A stretch of 64,000 nucleotides of DNA from Rhynchonema sp. JSB1_4 (taxonomy: Eukaryota > Nematoda > Chromadorea > Monhysterida > Xyalidae). Position 1 is the stretch's first letter. Each line of letters opens with the position of its first letter. This document shows, piece after piece, positions 1-13,868 of this stretch. The stretch spans positions 47,946 to 111,945 of the forward strand of contig JASAMV010004335.1 of assembly GCA_030248065.1 (NCBI GenBank), written 5' to 3'. Both the position numbers and the translations under genes were made by a program. Below the pieces are notes generated by a model that saw nothing but the letters and a program-made list of their open reading frames with translations, was not told where the DNA came from and did not search any database.

Positions 1-490
1 TATTATATGGAGGTTTGCGCGCGGAGCGCGCGATTTTTTGGGTTTTGAGGTCGAAAAACACCCATTTTTGCCTATAAAAACCATAAATTGATGGTTGCAA
101 GGTACCCTCCGGGGTGGTTGCAAGGTACCTACTCCTTAGGGGGGGATCCCCCCCCATCCCCCCCCAGCCACTACACTGGTGGCGGCAACCTACCTACTGT
201 ACCGGCCGAGCTAGGGGGGGGAACAAAATTTTTTAGGTCGAAATATTGATGAAAATGTACTCTAACATGCTAATTTCGCGCGCAGCGCGCGATTTTTCGC
301 CTATTTGGAGTGAAAATTTTCAATTTTATACCATTTTGAGCCATAAATCACAACTTACTATACCAGCTACCGGGCGGCGACCTTCCTACTGTACCAGCAT
401 GGATCGTCAACCTACCTACCTACTGCACCTTGGGGGGGGGTTCCCCCACTCCCCCCCCCCAGCTGCACCAGTGCGTGTCCATACACTCAT
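1..490 (-). mobile_element. Two hAT-like MITE copies (TACAGTAGGTA family)
   Basis: An inverted-orientation relative of the elements at 15363-15677 and 31676-32021 fills about 175-490. The tail of another copy fills 1-175. Shared parts are several TACCTACTGTACC motifs, the ccattttgagcc block and a GCGCGCAGCGCGCGA palindrome. Clean target duplications could not be read here. Confidence 0.55.
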
Positions 491-986
491 TACTACCCAC
501 ATGATCAAAACAACACAGTTTTACATCTCACGCCTTCGATCAAAATTGGTCTCACAAAAATTTCTGAATTTAGCGAGTAATCTACGAAAAAAATGTTTCC
601 AAGCATTTGCGTTTTTTCCGTTTTTTCACCTCCAGAAACCATCTGGAAAAAAAGAAAAGACTTTTTATCCGCAAGTAGATTTGGAAGGGTGTCCGGCGCC
701 AACAAAATGTCAGGTCAAAGGTGCTCGGGTTTTGGGATGCCGACGCCCGACACTTACGGTTCAAAACATCAGTTTTGCTGGCTGAGAGAAGAATTTTGAG
801 AAAAGATTTTTTAACCGATTTTGAAAAAATAAACCCTGCCCCTATTGCATGGTAGCAATACCCCACCGAAGATGAAAAACTGTTTTTCTGCACGATCTTT
901 GCTTCAAAATAGGCCTAATAATTGGTATTTTCTGCATGTAATTATTCATTTCAATCTGTGTTAATTGAACTGAAATTTTTTTTCAG

Positions 987-3900
987 TTGCGTTCATTCAG
1001 ACGGGCGAGGAGCTGCAATATTTTAATCCGCAACATTTGTCCGAAAAAAATAGTGCCTTGCTGCAAGATACGGGCTTCACCAAAAGGTACGTCGTATATG
1101 GAGGGCACGTTTCGTGCCATAGCTTCTTTGCTTGCTGCATATTTGTGTGCGTCTAACCATATTTTATATACCATATAATCTACGTTTTGCCAATATGTAA
1201 GCCCTGGCCATGCATAAATTAGAAATCGTCTGTTACTGGCTGATTAATTCATTTTGTCTGAAGTCTGCAATGTTGCGCTGATGAAAGTGTCTGATAGCAG
1301 CAGCTTGTCTGATTAATGAGCCATCATAAATTCAGTCTTGCCTGTTTTCACTTGTGCGTTTTGATGATAAACATCGAACAGGTTCGTGACTTGACGTCTA
1401 ATTGTAGAATGATTAACTGACGTAAGGCTTCTCAGTAAATCATCCCGCGCAGCAGTTTGTTGTGAGTGGGCCGTCATGAGCCAGGAAATGAGATAGAACG
1501 ATATCAAACTTGGCGATTGGATCGGATCGGATGTGACTTGCCTTGGTGACTGACGTGTGATTATTGCAATTGAGTTTCTCGGTGGACCGGACCACAATGA
1601 ACAACGGGAGTCTGTGGAATTAGTGCCTCAATCTTTTACAGTACGCGTGTTCTGGTTTGGTTATAGATAGCCAAGCACGTCATGTTATCTATGATTAATT
1701 GCGTCAATATGTTGGCTTGATAAAGTGCCTAGTTCAAATCGACTGCTGCGGCCGGCAGGAAACATAACAGGTTGCCAACAGCAACTGAGCCTTATTTCTG
1801 GTGATACTGTTCGCTCGGGGAAAGAAAGGAAGCACTATTGTGCCTCACCGCCACCTTCACCCACTGCAGTGCATGATTTAGGGTGTTGGTCATCTTGTTT
1901 TGCACGAAAAACGGGCAGCTTTACGTTGCGTATTGAATAGGGTTGTAGGTTACGAGAATAATATGGAATAGAAGTGAAAGTGATGGTGGGAGTTGAAAAG
2001 ACGATCGGGCATTTGTTCTCTTATATTATGCGCCGATAGCCTCCACCAACCAAGCTTGGGATTAGGTAAGATGAACTTTGAGCGCTTTTGTTTTGCCAAC
2101 TTTTGAACAGAAAACTGTTGGTTGGTATGTGTCTATTGTGATGCTGGTGGTGGGCAAACGTGTGATTTGTGTTTTTGCGGATCAAAAACCAACATGACAT
2201 AATGCCTGCTCATGTAAATTTATTCAGGCCACCACGGACTGCGAGCACTGTTATGTTGCGGTTTTGGTTGCTTGTGTTGTTCTATTGAAACTGATTGAAA
2301 CGTAACAAACGTGCATGTGCGTGATGCAAGTACGACACAGAAACATGCGAAATTGACATCTTGCATAATCGGATGTGCGTGCGGCGTAAAATCTGCTAAA
2401 AATAGTACATGCGCACCAGTGCACGAATTGTCGTTACTTTCGCATGTGGAGTGGAATATGTGTACCTGGCAGATGCGTAAAATTGTACGCACACGTAACG
2501 TACAAGTTTGCATGATACGTTCAGGGAATATTTTGATGCCAGTCTGTCAGATAATGTGTGCCTACTACGCGCAGGTACGACGATTGGGGCTGCTTGCCTG
2601 CCTCGTTGTTTCAGACACGCACGTGATGTGCCAGGTGTACTCATACATCAGTGTTTGTGTGTGTATTTGTTTGTGCTGTCGTAAATGGGGAAAATGAAAT
2701 GCCACAATGGAACTCATCGTGTGACAATAACTGATACTTATTGTAACTATGACACGTGGCACCAATGTGGGTGCTTGTTGTTTACGTGTTTGTTAACCTG
2801 TTTGCTATGTGTGCGCAGCTTCAGATGTGTAATCAAATGACTAGTACATAACTTACTTGCCGGGTATGTGCTGTATGCATTGCTCACAGCTTTGCTGGAA
2901 GCTGAATTAAACGCAAATAATAAGTGCAAGCTACGTTAATATGGCATAGTTAGCATTAGGCCGGTGGTGAGGTTTATTATCCAAGTGACAGCGCTAATGG
3001 AAAATCATAAACAACAAGCATGGACGTCGTAAACAAGTGACAGCTTGCCGTCCGTGGGGCTAGCTGTTGGCTAACATCAGTTTTTGTCGTTTTTGGCCAC
3101 GCGCGTTGTTCGTGCTTATACGTACATGTGCAGTGAACGGTAGTGCTGTTTTGACACGTGTACAAAAATGAACTGCACGTGTGTAGCTATAATGTTTGTG
3201 ATCAAAATCACGAAAATGTTAAAACTGGTCACAAAATGTGTTCACTGATGGTGTATTGTGTAGCTATGTATAGTATGGGATGTTGTGATTATTGTTGAGC
3301 AATTACCGAATCGGTCCAAAGGGTAGGATTTTATGTCACATTGCAACGCGGTGGTGTAATTTCATTTTCCTTTGTTGTTCGTGTCGAAATGTGAATATGC
3401 GTGCAATTCAGTTGCTGCAGACATGAAACTGTGAGAAAGCAGCATTTTTTTCGCAAAAAAGAAAACAACGATTTACATTGGATGAAACCTTCTTGTTTCA
3501 GTGCCAATGCGGTGGACGCGTCGGGTTCGATTCGCGATCGTGCCAAGTCGGCTGGTGGTGCTGGCGGGGGCAGTGAAATACACAGCGGCGATGGGGGTCA
3601 TTCGTTGAATCAGTTGATCTTCGAACCGCCGACGCTATCTTACGGACAGCAGTACGTCGAGTTTTTTTGCCTGTTTGATCATTTGTATGCCGTGTTCCCT
3701 GAAATTGAGCCCTAAAAATGGAGCCCTCTTGAAGATCGAAATTAACACCGGATTGGGAACGCTCTCGACGAAAAGTGAAAATGATTGTTCTTGAAAATGA
3801 CGGAGACAAAAATGGAGCCCCCGGTATTTCAAGGGAATATGGTAATGCGGCATGGGCCACACACGTAGCAGTAGAGTTGATGTCCACTTTTCTGGCATCT

Positions 3901-6900
3901 GGTTGACGGTCATCGGCTGGGCCACGTGACTTTTTTGTGAACAAGTTTGACATGTTGACTTGAGCATTCTGCCAACGCATTCACTCGCAGCGTTGTTCAC
4001 AATCACAAATGAACAGTTTTGCATATACTGAACTGTAATTCTCGAAAAGCCATCGACTATGTTGTGCTCAGCTCATCACATATAAGAAGCAAATTCAGGG
4101 GCCCGGCAAACATTTGTTGTCCGTCTTTGTATTATCCAAAAGTATTGTTGATGCTTGGCTAACTAAAATTGAAGCGGTGCACAATTTCGACCGAAAAATA
4201 CGCCCTTCATACTGCCATATTTATATATTATTAATCAGCGCTTGTTCGGAAACCATACTTGGCACAAATGTGGACGGTAATCGCTTGCAGACCGTTGTGC
4301 TCCAAAGAGCGTGTATTCTTTGCTGATTTGTCCAGTGTGCGGCGAACACTCCGCGTTTGAGTAACTGATGTCAACGCTGCTTTTTTACGGTGTGCTTTGT
4401 CGCTAAGTGATGTTCTGCCATGTATGAGTGCATTACTTATATCCGGACCCAGGCCTGAACCGACTGTGTAGCCAATAGTTGGCTGGTACATCGGCTAGAC
4501 TGGGTTTTTGGTTGGTTTGTGCTATGTATGACGACAAACGACACTGTTTTGTCATGCGTTTGACATGAAGTACCATTGCGTGCCAGGGAGGGTGATATGA
4601 TTGTGATTAGGGATCAGGTAATATTGCATCTCGGGTGTCGGCATCGAAAAAAGTGTAGGTGTCGGGGTTTGATACCCTCGGATTTCCTCCCAAATGTTGG
4701 GTGTTGGGAAAGAGGCGGAATAGTCAGTTTTGAACGTAAGTCTGTTATGAAGCGACCAATATGGGTCGTTAAAATCGAATCAGTGGTAACACATGTGCCT
4801 AATGACCTGCTGGCCTGTTTAAAATGTCATTTGATTGACCACAAACGCACACAAAAGCTATGGCTTTCAGTTGACCAAATGTTGAAATGCTGGTGGCAGG
4901 TTGCGTCAGCGTAGTGTACTGTACTATGGTACACGTGTACATGTTTGGTTGCCAAACACACAAGTCGTTAGATCTATTTTCAGACGATTGCGAAATCTGT
5001 GAAAGTTATTTATGCAGCTCGAGACTTTTGTGGTTGTTACAAACCGAAGTGGGGACCTCAGGGCGAAGGGGCTGGAGCTATTGGGCAGGGGCACCAACAT
5101 TGTGGCATGTGATGAAACACTGCACTCGATTTGCAGGAAACAATGATATCCATGTGAAAAACAGAAATAAACACAAAAATTTATCTTTCCAGGTCAATCG
5201 GCGTGCCGAACTTGCAGAAGGTGACCGTCAGCAATCCAACTGCTTCGGCTGTGCGTTTCGACGCCATCTCCGGCAGCACTGTACATTTTCATTGCTCGTT
5301 TTTCGAGCAGAAAGTTGGTTTGGTAGTGGAATTTAAAAAAAGGTTTTAGATTCTCATTCTGCTCTGCCACAGTCATAGGTTTTTTAGACACTTCTTAGGT
5401 GCAATTTGCACCTAAAATTTCAGAATTACACCTAAAATTGGAGGTTAGGTGCAACTTGCACCTAGATTTTCCACCTTTTGTTTATAAAACAAAACTCTAG
5501 GTGCAAGTTGCACCTAAAATTTGACATACCATGTGCAACTTGCACCCAGTGATTTTTGAAAAAAAACCATGGCCATAGTCAGTCAGTGCCTGGTATTCTT
5601 TTGCAAGTTAAATTGCTGATTTGAAAGTAAATTTTCGGAATCTGTGAATGTCCATGTAGAAATCTGTGAATCACATCGTCTTGCAGATTTGCATTAAAAA
5701 CCACATCGTTCTTGCAAAGCACAAGTAAATTTACTTGTCAAAAATTTAAAAACGCAGTGCATCTAAATTGCGCAGCCTGTTTTTGTGTTTTGGAATGTGA
5801 ACCATAATCTACGGAATCACAAGGACCATACATTGCAGAACATCGGTCCCGGTGAGCGTACGACGTTCGACGTTGTGTTCCTGCCTCGTCAATTGGGCGT
5901 CATTGAGAATTCGTTGCTCATACTCTCGTCCCTCGGACCCGTCAATTACGCGGTTCGTGCCGTTTTTATGGTGACTCTTCGTGTACTGTAACGCTCTATT
6001 TGGTGAATTAACAGGCGTCTTTTGAACGAAATTTCGTTTTGAACGAACGATACTCTGCAGTAGGTTACCGTGATGATTGCTGTTGTCAACGTTGCAGGAT
6101 TTGTGTGCACAGGAAAACATGTGAAATGCAGTTCTCGCACCCGATTTCGGCGGTGGCAGACTGGTGAAACATTCCGAAATCGGGCTCGTGTTGGCGCCTT
6201 TATTATTCTAGCGTGGTACATAAAACGTCCATAGTAGATCGTCGACCCCAAACAGTCGGTCATACACCCATGCCCAATCTTAACCATCTGGTGGTCGCCG
6301 TGTGGGCGCAGGTACGCTCTGTCTGAACAACGATGACTGTCATACTAGGTGTCGGGCACGGGTGCACCCAATCCGTACCGACTGCGGCCGATCGTCGGCG
6401 CTCGTATCCCGATGAACAGCACGTTGGTGTCGGCGGTCGAAATGCACAATCCGTACCCCCGGACGTTGCGCGTCACCGAAATGTACGCCAGTGGCGGCGA
6501 TCTGCATCTGGAGCTCCCCAACGCACCCGGCTTGCTCGCGTCACGCAGCGATATTTGGGTGAGTAGTCCACTCGGGATCGGGACTGAGTACAGCCTCTGG
6601 TGATCCGATGTTTTCAGTTTTGCTTTCAACCGGGGATTTTAGTTTTTGTTCATCAGTATCAATCTCTAAATTTTATCCAAAAAAAGTTCGGCTGTTTTTA
6701 ATTCGATTGCTCGATTTAGCTGAAAATCGCCCTCCGAACTGACCTTTCTGCCAACAGTTAGTTGCCTAAGAAAATCATGAACCAAACTTGCCCTTTTGTG
6801 CCCCAACACGATAAATGTTTCATTCGTGCTGTAGGAGATCCCGCCATACACGACCAAGACGGTGATGCAGGCGCGTTTCGTGGGCGCACGCGAGCGCAAC

Positions 6901-9900
6901 ACGACTGCCTACATTCGTATTCGAACGCATTTAGATCGACCGCCGGACACTGGGGATGAGGGTTAGTTCGTTGGAGGATTGTTGTTGTTGTCACCTCACA
7001 CCTTGTCGTCATTCGATGTCCCCGAAGCTCGCTTTTTGTCATGATGGTCGCACCCAGGGACCACTAGCCTTTCGTGAACGTGTGGTACACTGTGGGTCAA
7101 ACCCGGTGACCACGACCACCAGAACTGCTGATCACGTGATTATTTTGAATCTGGGATTTCGTGGGTACTTTACTAATTTCATCAATTTTGACCAGCGTCA
7201 ACCGGTTTTCCATTACCTGTTTGGGAACAGCCCTCCCGCTGGCCAAAATTTGTGGCACAATTCCTCACAATATCCCAAGAAAAGTCGCGCGACCAAGGCC
7301 AAATGTTGTTCTGGTCCGATCACTGAGTTTGATTGGGTAATATGAGCTTGTTCATTGCCTGAATTTTCAAGGCGACGTAACGACGCATGCCGATATTAGC
7401 AGCAATAACGCTGAAACATCAAGAAGTCAAGCGAATGATACGGTGGTGACGCCGTCCGAGTTGGTCGGCGAGCAGCACACCATCATTGTGCCATTCGAAA
7501 TCGAGGTCTTATTTTCCTGTTTTTTTTTGTTTGTGATAATTTGGGCACCAAACGGTAGATGGCCAACGCGCCTCGAAATGGGCATGACTAGAATTTAATC
7601 GGGGTCCCGATTCCGAAAACTTTAGACTAGTCCCGATCCCAAAAACTTGTGCACTTAGTCTCGGCACCGAACTTCTGGTCTTGTTTGAACCCCATGCTTA
7701 ATACCAATTTGATAGTGTATGTGAACCTCGAAGTTACGCTGCTGCTGATTCACATTTCCCGATGTTTCGGGATGGCTGGTTAGTAGATCCGAGTGTCTTT
7801 CGCCAGCCTTCGGCTCGACTTATTGCAAAGTGATTGACACTGGTCATTCACACGTTTGATTTAAAAACCCTAAAGTGTCCGTATTCATTTCGGGTCTATT
7901 CATTTACACTGTGTGGACGACCGGTTGTCAATCACTTCATGGTTTACAGCTGTCTCACCTCTCACGGATTTTTTTTATTCGCGAACAATATTTCATTTTA
8001 CCTCCGTGCATTCAGGTGTCAAAGAAGCGCGGTCTTTACGCGGCCACGCCCGAACTAACATTCGGCATTGTTCGCAACGACGAAGTGTCAAGGCCACTGC
8101 AGTTGGGCATGTTGTCCAATATGAATCGATCGATCGAATTGGCTGTTAGTGGATTTAGATTGATTCCTATGTTCGTTGTTTGGGGGTTCAAAGTCAACAA
8201 TCCAGCCTAATGGTTTTTGTCTGTCTGAGTATACTGTCATAAAGAACCGTTTTTTATTTTTCGTGGAGAAAAACACCGTTTTTTTCCAAATATTTTACCA
8301 GTACTTAAGAACGTAATTTCGAAAAATGTAACAGTTTCAGTGCAAAATTTGTTTGAAGTGACGAAAGTGCTCTTGAAGAGTGTTGAAGCAGTCGAAAACA
8401 CTTGGCTTACACGCTTTTTGGCCCATTTTGGGCCGGTTACGTTTTGTGCTCGAGCCAATTTTTCTCTGAAATCGAAAAACTCATGAGTTTTGCATTACAA
8501 TTTTTTGGAAAAATTGAAATAAAGTGCCGATATTTTTCCGATCAAAAACCGAAAAGGTACCCACGGAAAAATAAATGGAAAAGCATTCGTGTCTCGGAAA
8601 AAAACGGTTTTTTTTTTCGAGGTTCTTTTCGAAAAAAAACCGTTTTTTCCGCCTGCCAGTATATGTCTGAGAGGGTTTCGCTGGGGTCAAGTTACTTTGG
8701 AGTTTCCACACAGATCGGTCGATACGCGCAGATTTCCCTCTTTGCAGCGCTGATGTTTACGGGATGAGCAAACCATCAGCACTCGTAATCGAGATTTCCA
8801 CCCAACTGCTGTTCAGTTCAAAAAGTCCAGAACGTATGAATACACTGCTGCCGTGTCACAAATGACACAACAACAAACAAATAAGCCCAAATCAAAATCA
8901 AGCAATATACCTTGATTTGTTGATTGCAGTCGATCGAAATCGACCCGCCCAACGCGGCGATCGAGATCGATTTCAAGCCGATCGTACTCGATGGTCGATG
9001 CTCGTCGTGCGTGGTGGCCGTAGCGAAATTGAGATTCAACGGGGGCAAGGCACCTGCCAGGGTCATTGCTGCAGGAGGTTGGGTGGTGACTCACGAAAAA
9101 ATTTGCACTCCAGGTCACCATAAATAGGGCGAAAGTGTTGTGTACATGAGATCTCGGTCGCCGAAACTAGCAAAAACCTTTTTTGTAAAAAAAACTGACA
9201 AAATAGGGGGTATTCCGCCAAAACTTGACCAGTGGTCTAATCTACTTGCGATAAATACTATTGTTACAGGGGTTGATGGCATCAAAAGTGGCACAACGAC
9301 GAATAATAATGAAACATCATCATCAACGAACACAAACAGCAGCAGCCCAGCAAATGAGAAAAAGAAAGAGTGGGATAATCGAGTGCAACAGTACACTGGC
9401 AAGGTGTTGGTGAAGAGCAAGGGCGGCAAACACAAATTGACCGTGCCGTTTAGTGCTACGTTGTTTAAAGGGTTGGTCTTGTTTGGCTGATGCTAAGATG
9501 GTTGATGGATGTCATCCCACAATACCAATGACGCAACATTTCGTGATGAGCGACCCTTTTTGAGCACGTCATTATGATTTCCCACTTTTGGCGGATTTTT
9601 TGGAAATTAAAATAAAATACATTAAATAATTTTTAAATAAAATTGTGAACACTTGCGATGCCGTGAGACGATTTGCGTCATCTATTCTACATCGTGCAAT
9701 CGTTTTTCACTCGTTTCGACCAGTGGTGTCGTTGAGAAATTGAAATTTTCCCATACCCAGCCCAATTTTCGGGAAATTCCCCCTGCATTCCCCAAAAAAA
9801 TAAAAAATTTCCCATATCAGGGGGAGTTTCTCCAACAACTCAAAAATTTCCCATACCCGAGGGTGGGGATTTTGAAAAAATGACCCCAAAAATCTTCTAA

Positions 9901-12900
9901 AAGTGCCAAAAAAATTGGTCTAAAAAGTGCTTAAAACAGAGTTTTCTTGCGGCAGCAAGCGATTTTTGACATTTTTGGACGAAAAATGGTCAATTTTGGT
10001 ACTTCTCGGGGTCAAAAGTCATTTCTTAGGGGTGCTTGTTCCAAAAGTGAAAAATTTCCCATACCCCATACCCCCGGCCGATTTCCCATACCCCATACCA
10101 GGGCGGGGTAACCCCCAAACCACCTCCCTAACGACACCACTGGTTTCGACTCGTTTTCACAGACGGGTGGAAAATTTGAGAACAAGATTCTCAAGGTCAA
10201 CACAAGCTTGAGCGAGAGCGTTACTTTCGTCAATTTGTATTTGTGTCGATTATTATAATTATCAATTGATTGCAGCCAAGTGTTGCACGATTCGCAAGAG
10301 ACATCGTTCTACATCGGTCGATCGCCAACCGTGGTGCGAAACATCACATTGCGCAACACGTTCGCTCAATCTCTGGCCGTGTACAATGTGACTCTGTCGC
10401 GCAAGGCGGCCAAGTATTTCGCGGTGCGCTTCTTGTGTTGTTGTGGCTAACTTGTGGTTTAATCTATCGATGCGCTCTCTCACTGGCTTGGACTTCTCGC
10501 CCACTTATACTTGTTTTACTCGAACTCGAGCAACAAGATCTGCTCGAGATCCTTTTTGGAAGTCAATTGGTCACCAGAGGTGTTCGAACAGACGAGCCCT
10601 GGCTCATCTCCCGTCTGTGGAAACAGGCCGAAACGGGCAAAGCCAAAACTCAGTTGTTACATTAATGTTGGTCTGCGTCCAGCTGTTTTGTCCGAAATTA
10701 GACGATGGCCGCTGTTGCAAACAAAATTGCGGGCTTGCTTTTGGTATTAGAAAATGCTGATAATCCTGATTTCGACCGGCTTTGGGAACTTGTATGAGTA
10801 TGATGTGAGTGCTGCTCGAAATTTTTGTGAGTCTCGTGAAGTTAAGAACATCGACAAGTGCTCTGAAAGAACAATTATTCTCACAGAATACTGAATTGGG
10901 TCCTGGCAAGAACAAGACTACTTCTGACCGCAATGGGACTTCATGAGAATGACACATGACAATGGCCTGTCGAGTCAAGACCTTAGTTCCCAACATTATG
11001 GATATCAATTGATCGATCAAATATTCAATCAATCAATGTATCCATGCACACACACAGATCGGCAACGTGAGTGACGCGGTGGTGATCGAACCGGGTGAGG
11101 CGCGTACGGCGTTCACAATGATCTACGAACACTCGCCCAGTCAGCCGTTCAGTTCGTATTGTCGTCTGCACACCAATCTGTCCATGTTCGACCTGCCACT
11201 ACATGTGTTCAGTGGCAAGGTGCAGGTACGCGTGTGTGGTGGCGTATTGTAAGATAGTTGACGGAAGTATGCTTGAAGAGACGTCGTTCGTTGATGCGTA
11301 TTATTCCTTTCGGTAGCCATAAACTGTAATGCCGAGAGTCAACCTCGCAGCAGAAAGATCTGAGTCCACTATTTTACTGAGTTGTTTTCTGGCTTTGTCT
11401 GGTTGGCGTGACAATTCTTGTTTTCTCGGTAACTGCTGGGGAATTTTTTATCAAGTTTATGAAGTTGACGTATTTCGACAGATCACGCTCTATTCGATCG
11501 ATCAGACCGAGTTCGATTTTGGCGTGATGGATGCCGGTGATCAGCGGACAATATTGGTGAGTTTAAAGTTTACGTGATTTGCTTCGTTTATGTCTTCTTT
11601 TTCGTGTATCTGCCGATCTCCAGAATAGAGCAGCAGAAAATCAGGTGTAGATTTTGTCATGAGACATCGTTCTGAAGAGTTCACCGCAAAAAACGATCCA
11701 TGCAAACTGTTCTGACTTCATGTCCTTTCCGTATTCGCAGTTTGCGGTCACTAACACGAATCCGGTGCCAATCCCATTGCGTCAGTTTCGACACGCGATG
11801 GAGTCGTACACGAGTCTGCGATTGTTGGGCATTGAAGCCGGCAATGAAACGGTGCTGTCGAAGCCGAGAAACGCGTATGAACAGATACATTACGAATGGA
11901 TACCGGTGGGTATGGAGGGCTAATTGTAAAATGGTTGACGCTGCTCGTTTTACAAACAATGGACGGGGCTGCACTTTGTGATGAGATGGCCACCCGTTTA
12001 GCTTTTTGACAGGTCTCGACAAATAATGTGCGTCGGCCTAATTTCTTAAATAATTTACGTCAACCACTTCACATTCACAATACGTTTTGGTTTCGTTGCC
12101 TGTGTTGTTCGACAGTGAGATGCAAAAATAGCCGATTTTTCCAACTCTATACGTCCTTCTCTGTTGCGAATTGATCGGGATCGGAGTTTTTATTCAATAT
12201 GCACCATACAGAACAATGGGTGGGAGGACCTGAACGGCAGATTGGGGACACCAACTGTCATTAACTGCACTAAGAGTTTCATATTTAGAGAGTCCATTTG
12301 CAGCTTTTTCGGACTTAGATCAGCAATTGTTTTTTGTTCACTCCTCCGACTGATTTTACGCTCGCTTTAAAACATTTTCCAGGTAGCGCATACCAAAACC
12401 CAAATCTCATCACAATAGTATCGGTGCGTGAAGCTAAAGGTGAACTACACCAACACGAGCCCGATTTAGAAGGTGGCCTGTATTCAAAACGAATAGAAAG
12501 AGAAAATCATCATGCCCCGTTCTGTATTCTTCAACGTGTAACATTTACCAAATCAGCAGCCACGTGTGAATGTTTCACTATTCTGCCAGCTGCGAAATCG
12601 AGCTCATGTTGGTGTAGTTTGCCTTTACTTTCGTAACACCCTGTAGGTGCCACAAATTTCCGTCATGAACAATGCATCTTCAGTCAGGAACTTGTATCGT
12701 GCTTTCAGGGCCAAGACTGCGTGATACCGGCGTCGAGTTTCGCGGTGTTCGAGTACAATTTAGTGGCGCCCATAGATCGAGCCCTTTATCACGCCGTGCA
12801 AGTGTTCCAAACGCCCTACGAGGTTGGTTCGTTGGGCGGATAGTAGGCATTCATTTGGCTTTATGTATATGCGTCCGACCCTGCATGATCATGGCCAACT

Positions 12901-13868
12901 GTGCTGTGATCGACACAATCGACAGTTTTCACAATCGTGGAAGACGCATAAAATGAAATGAACGCGGTGTTTCCGACTATGGTGCTTTGAGATGGTCAAG
13001 TGATATTATGCTGGTCAACATTTGTGCTTCACCAACTACATACGTATACTAGATCCGGTACTGCCAAGACAATTGAGTCACACACAGTGTTGTTGCGAGT
13101 GAGTTTGAGTGGCCTTGGTTGAATATGGCTGATTGCATTGTCGTCAGTGCACGGCGTCAACGTTGCTGGTCAACGCTGCCCTGAATGATCGCTTTGAAAT
13201 ATACGACCATTGACAACCAGCGTTTACTACGTGGATATAAGCCTGCAATGCGTAGTGTTTGTCGAGCATGTCTCAACCACTCGACAATAGTAAGCCTTAT
13301 CCAACCAGCTAATCCATCATCAATCAATATTCGTGTTCGCAGACCCGTCAATACCCGGTATCGTTCGAGATCGCCTCCGGCGCAATTGTATCGATTCCGG
13401 AGAAGATCGTCTTTTCGGACGCGTTTCCCGGCAAAATCAGCTCACAGCCGCTGCAAGTCTACAGGTTGGCCGCTATGTTTGCTTGCTTTCTTGACTTTCA
13501 ATCTTACAACTTTATTGCCGGTATATCTTTCTCCATTCATTTTAACAACATTAGGAAGTTGGGTGAAACATCGAATTTACTCACTACGTATGACACTAAA
13601 TATGTGCGTGTGCAAAGTCGCCACAAAGTTTGGCATCTGCAACTTGTAAATTGCATCTGGGGAGTTTTGAAATAAAGTTGTGATCTGAGCAAGAATATAT
13701 TTGTCCATCCATCAAATGTATCACTGTCCATATATAACTTGCAGCACCTTCCCGCGTGACATGCCATTGCTGCGACTCAGCACTCTATCACACGATCCGC
13801 GCATTTTCTTCGAGAATTTCGACCAAACCCAGCCGTCTCCCATCATCAAACATCGAAAATTATCCTAT
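987..13868 (+). CDS. TMEM131: TMEM131 luminal exons 1-17
   Basis: Exons: 987-1086, 3502-3651, 5193-5313, 5839-5952, 6349-6558, 6835-6961, 7372-7505, 8016-8144, 8930-9077, 9270-9471, 10276-10423, 11058-11225, 11482-11556, 11741-11905, 12709-12822, 13343-13464, 13745-13868. Exons 2-5 encode the PapD-like region (IFEPPTLSYGQ, then FDVVFLPRQLG, then GAPNPYRLRPIVGAR). The later exons match the repeated Ig/ASH-like beta-sandwich part of the family. The exon 9 donor could be GTTGGG at 9078 or a GTGGTG 6 bp further on; only the first keeps phase with exon 10. Introns are 78 bp to 2.4 kb. Exon 10 carries a low-complexity Asn/Thr/Ser insertion of about 25 residues not seen in human. Confidence 0.9.

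Noticed and set aside
10170..10240. Possible exon TGGKFENKILKVN after TTCACAG at 10163
   Set aside because: Exon 10 to exon 11 splicing is in phase and aligns without gap to the human family; including it breaks frame.
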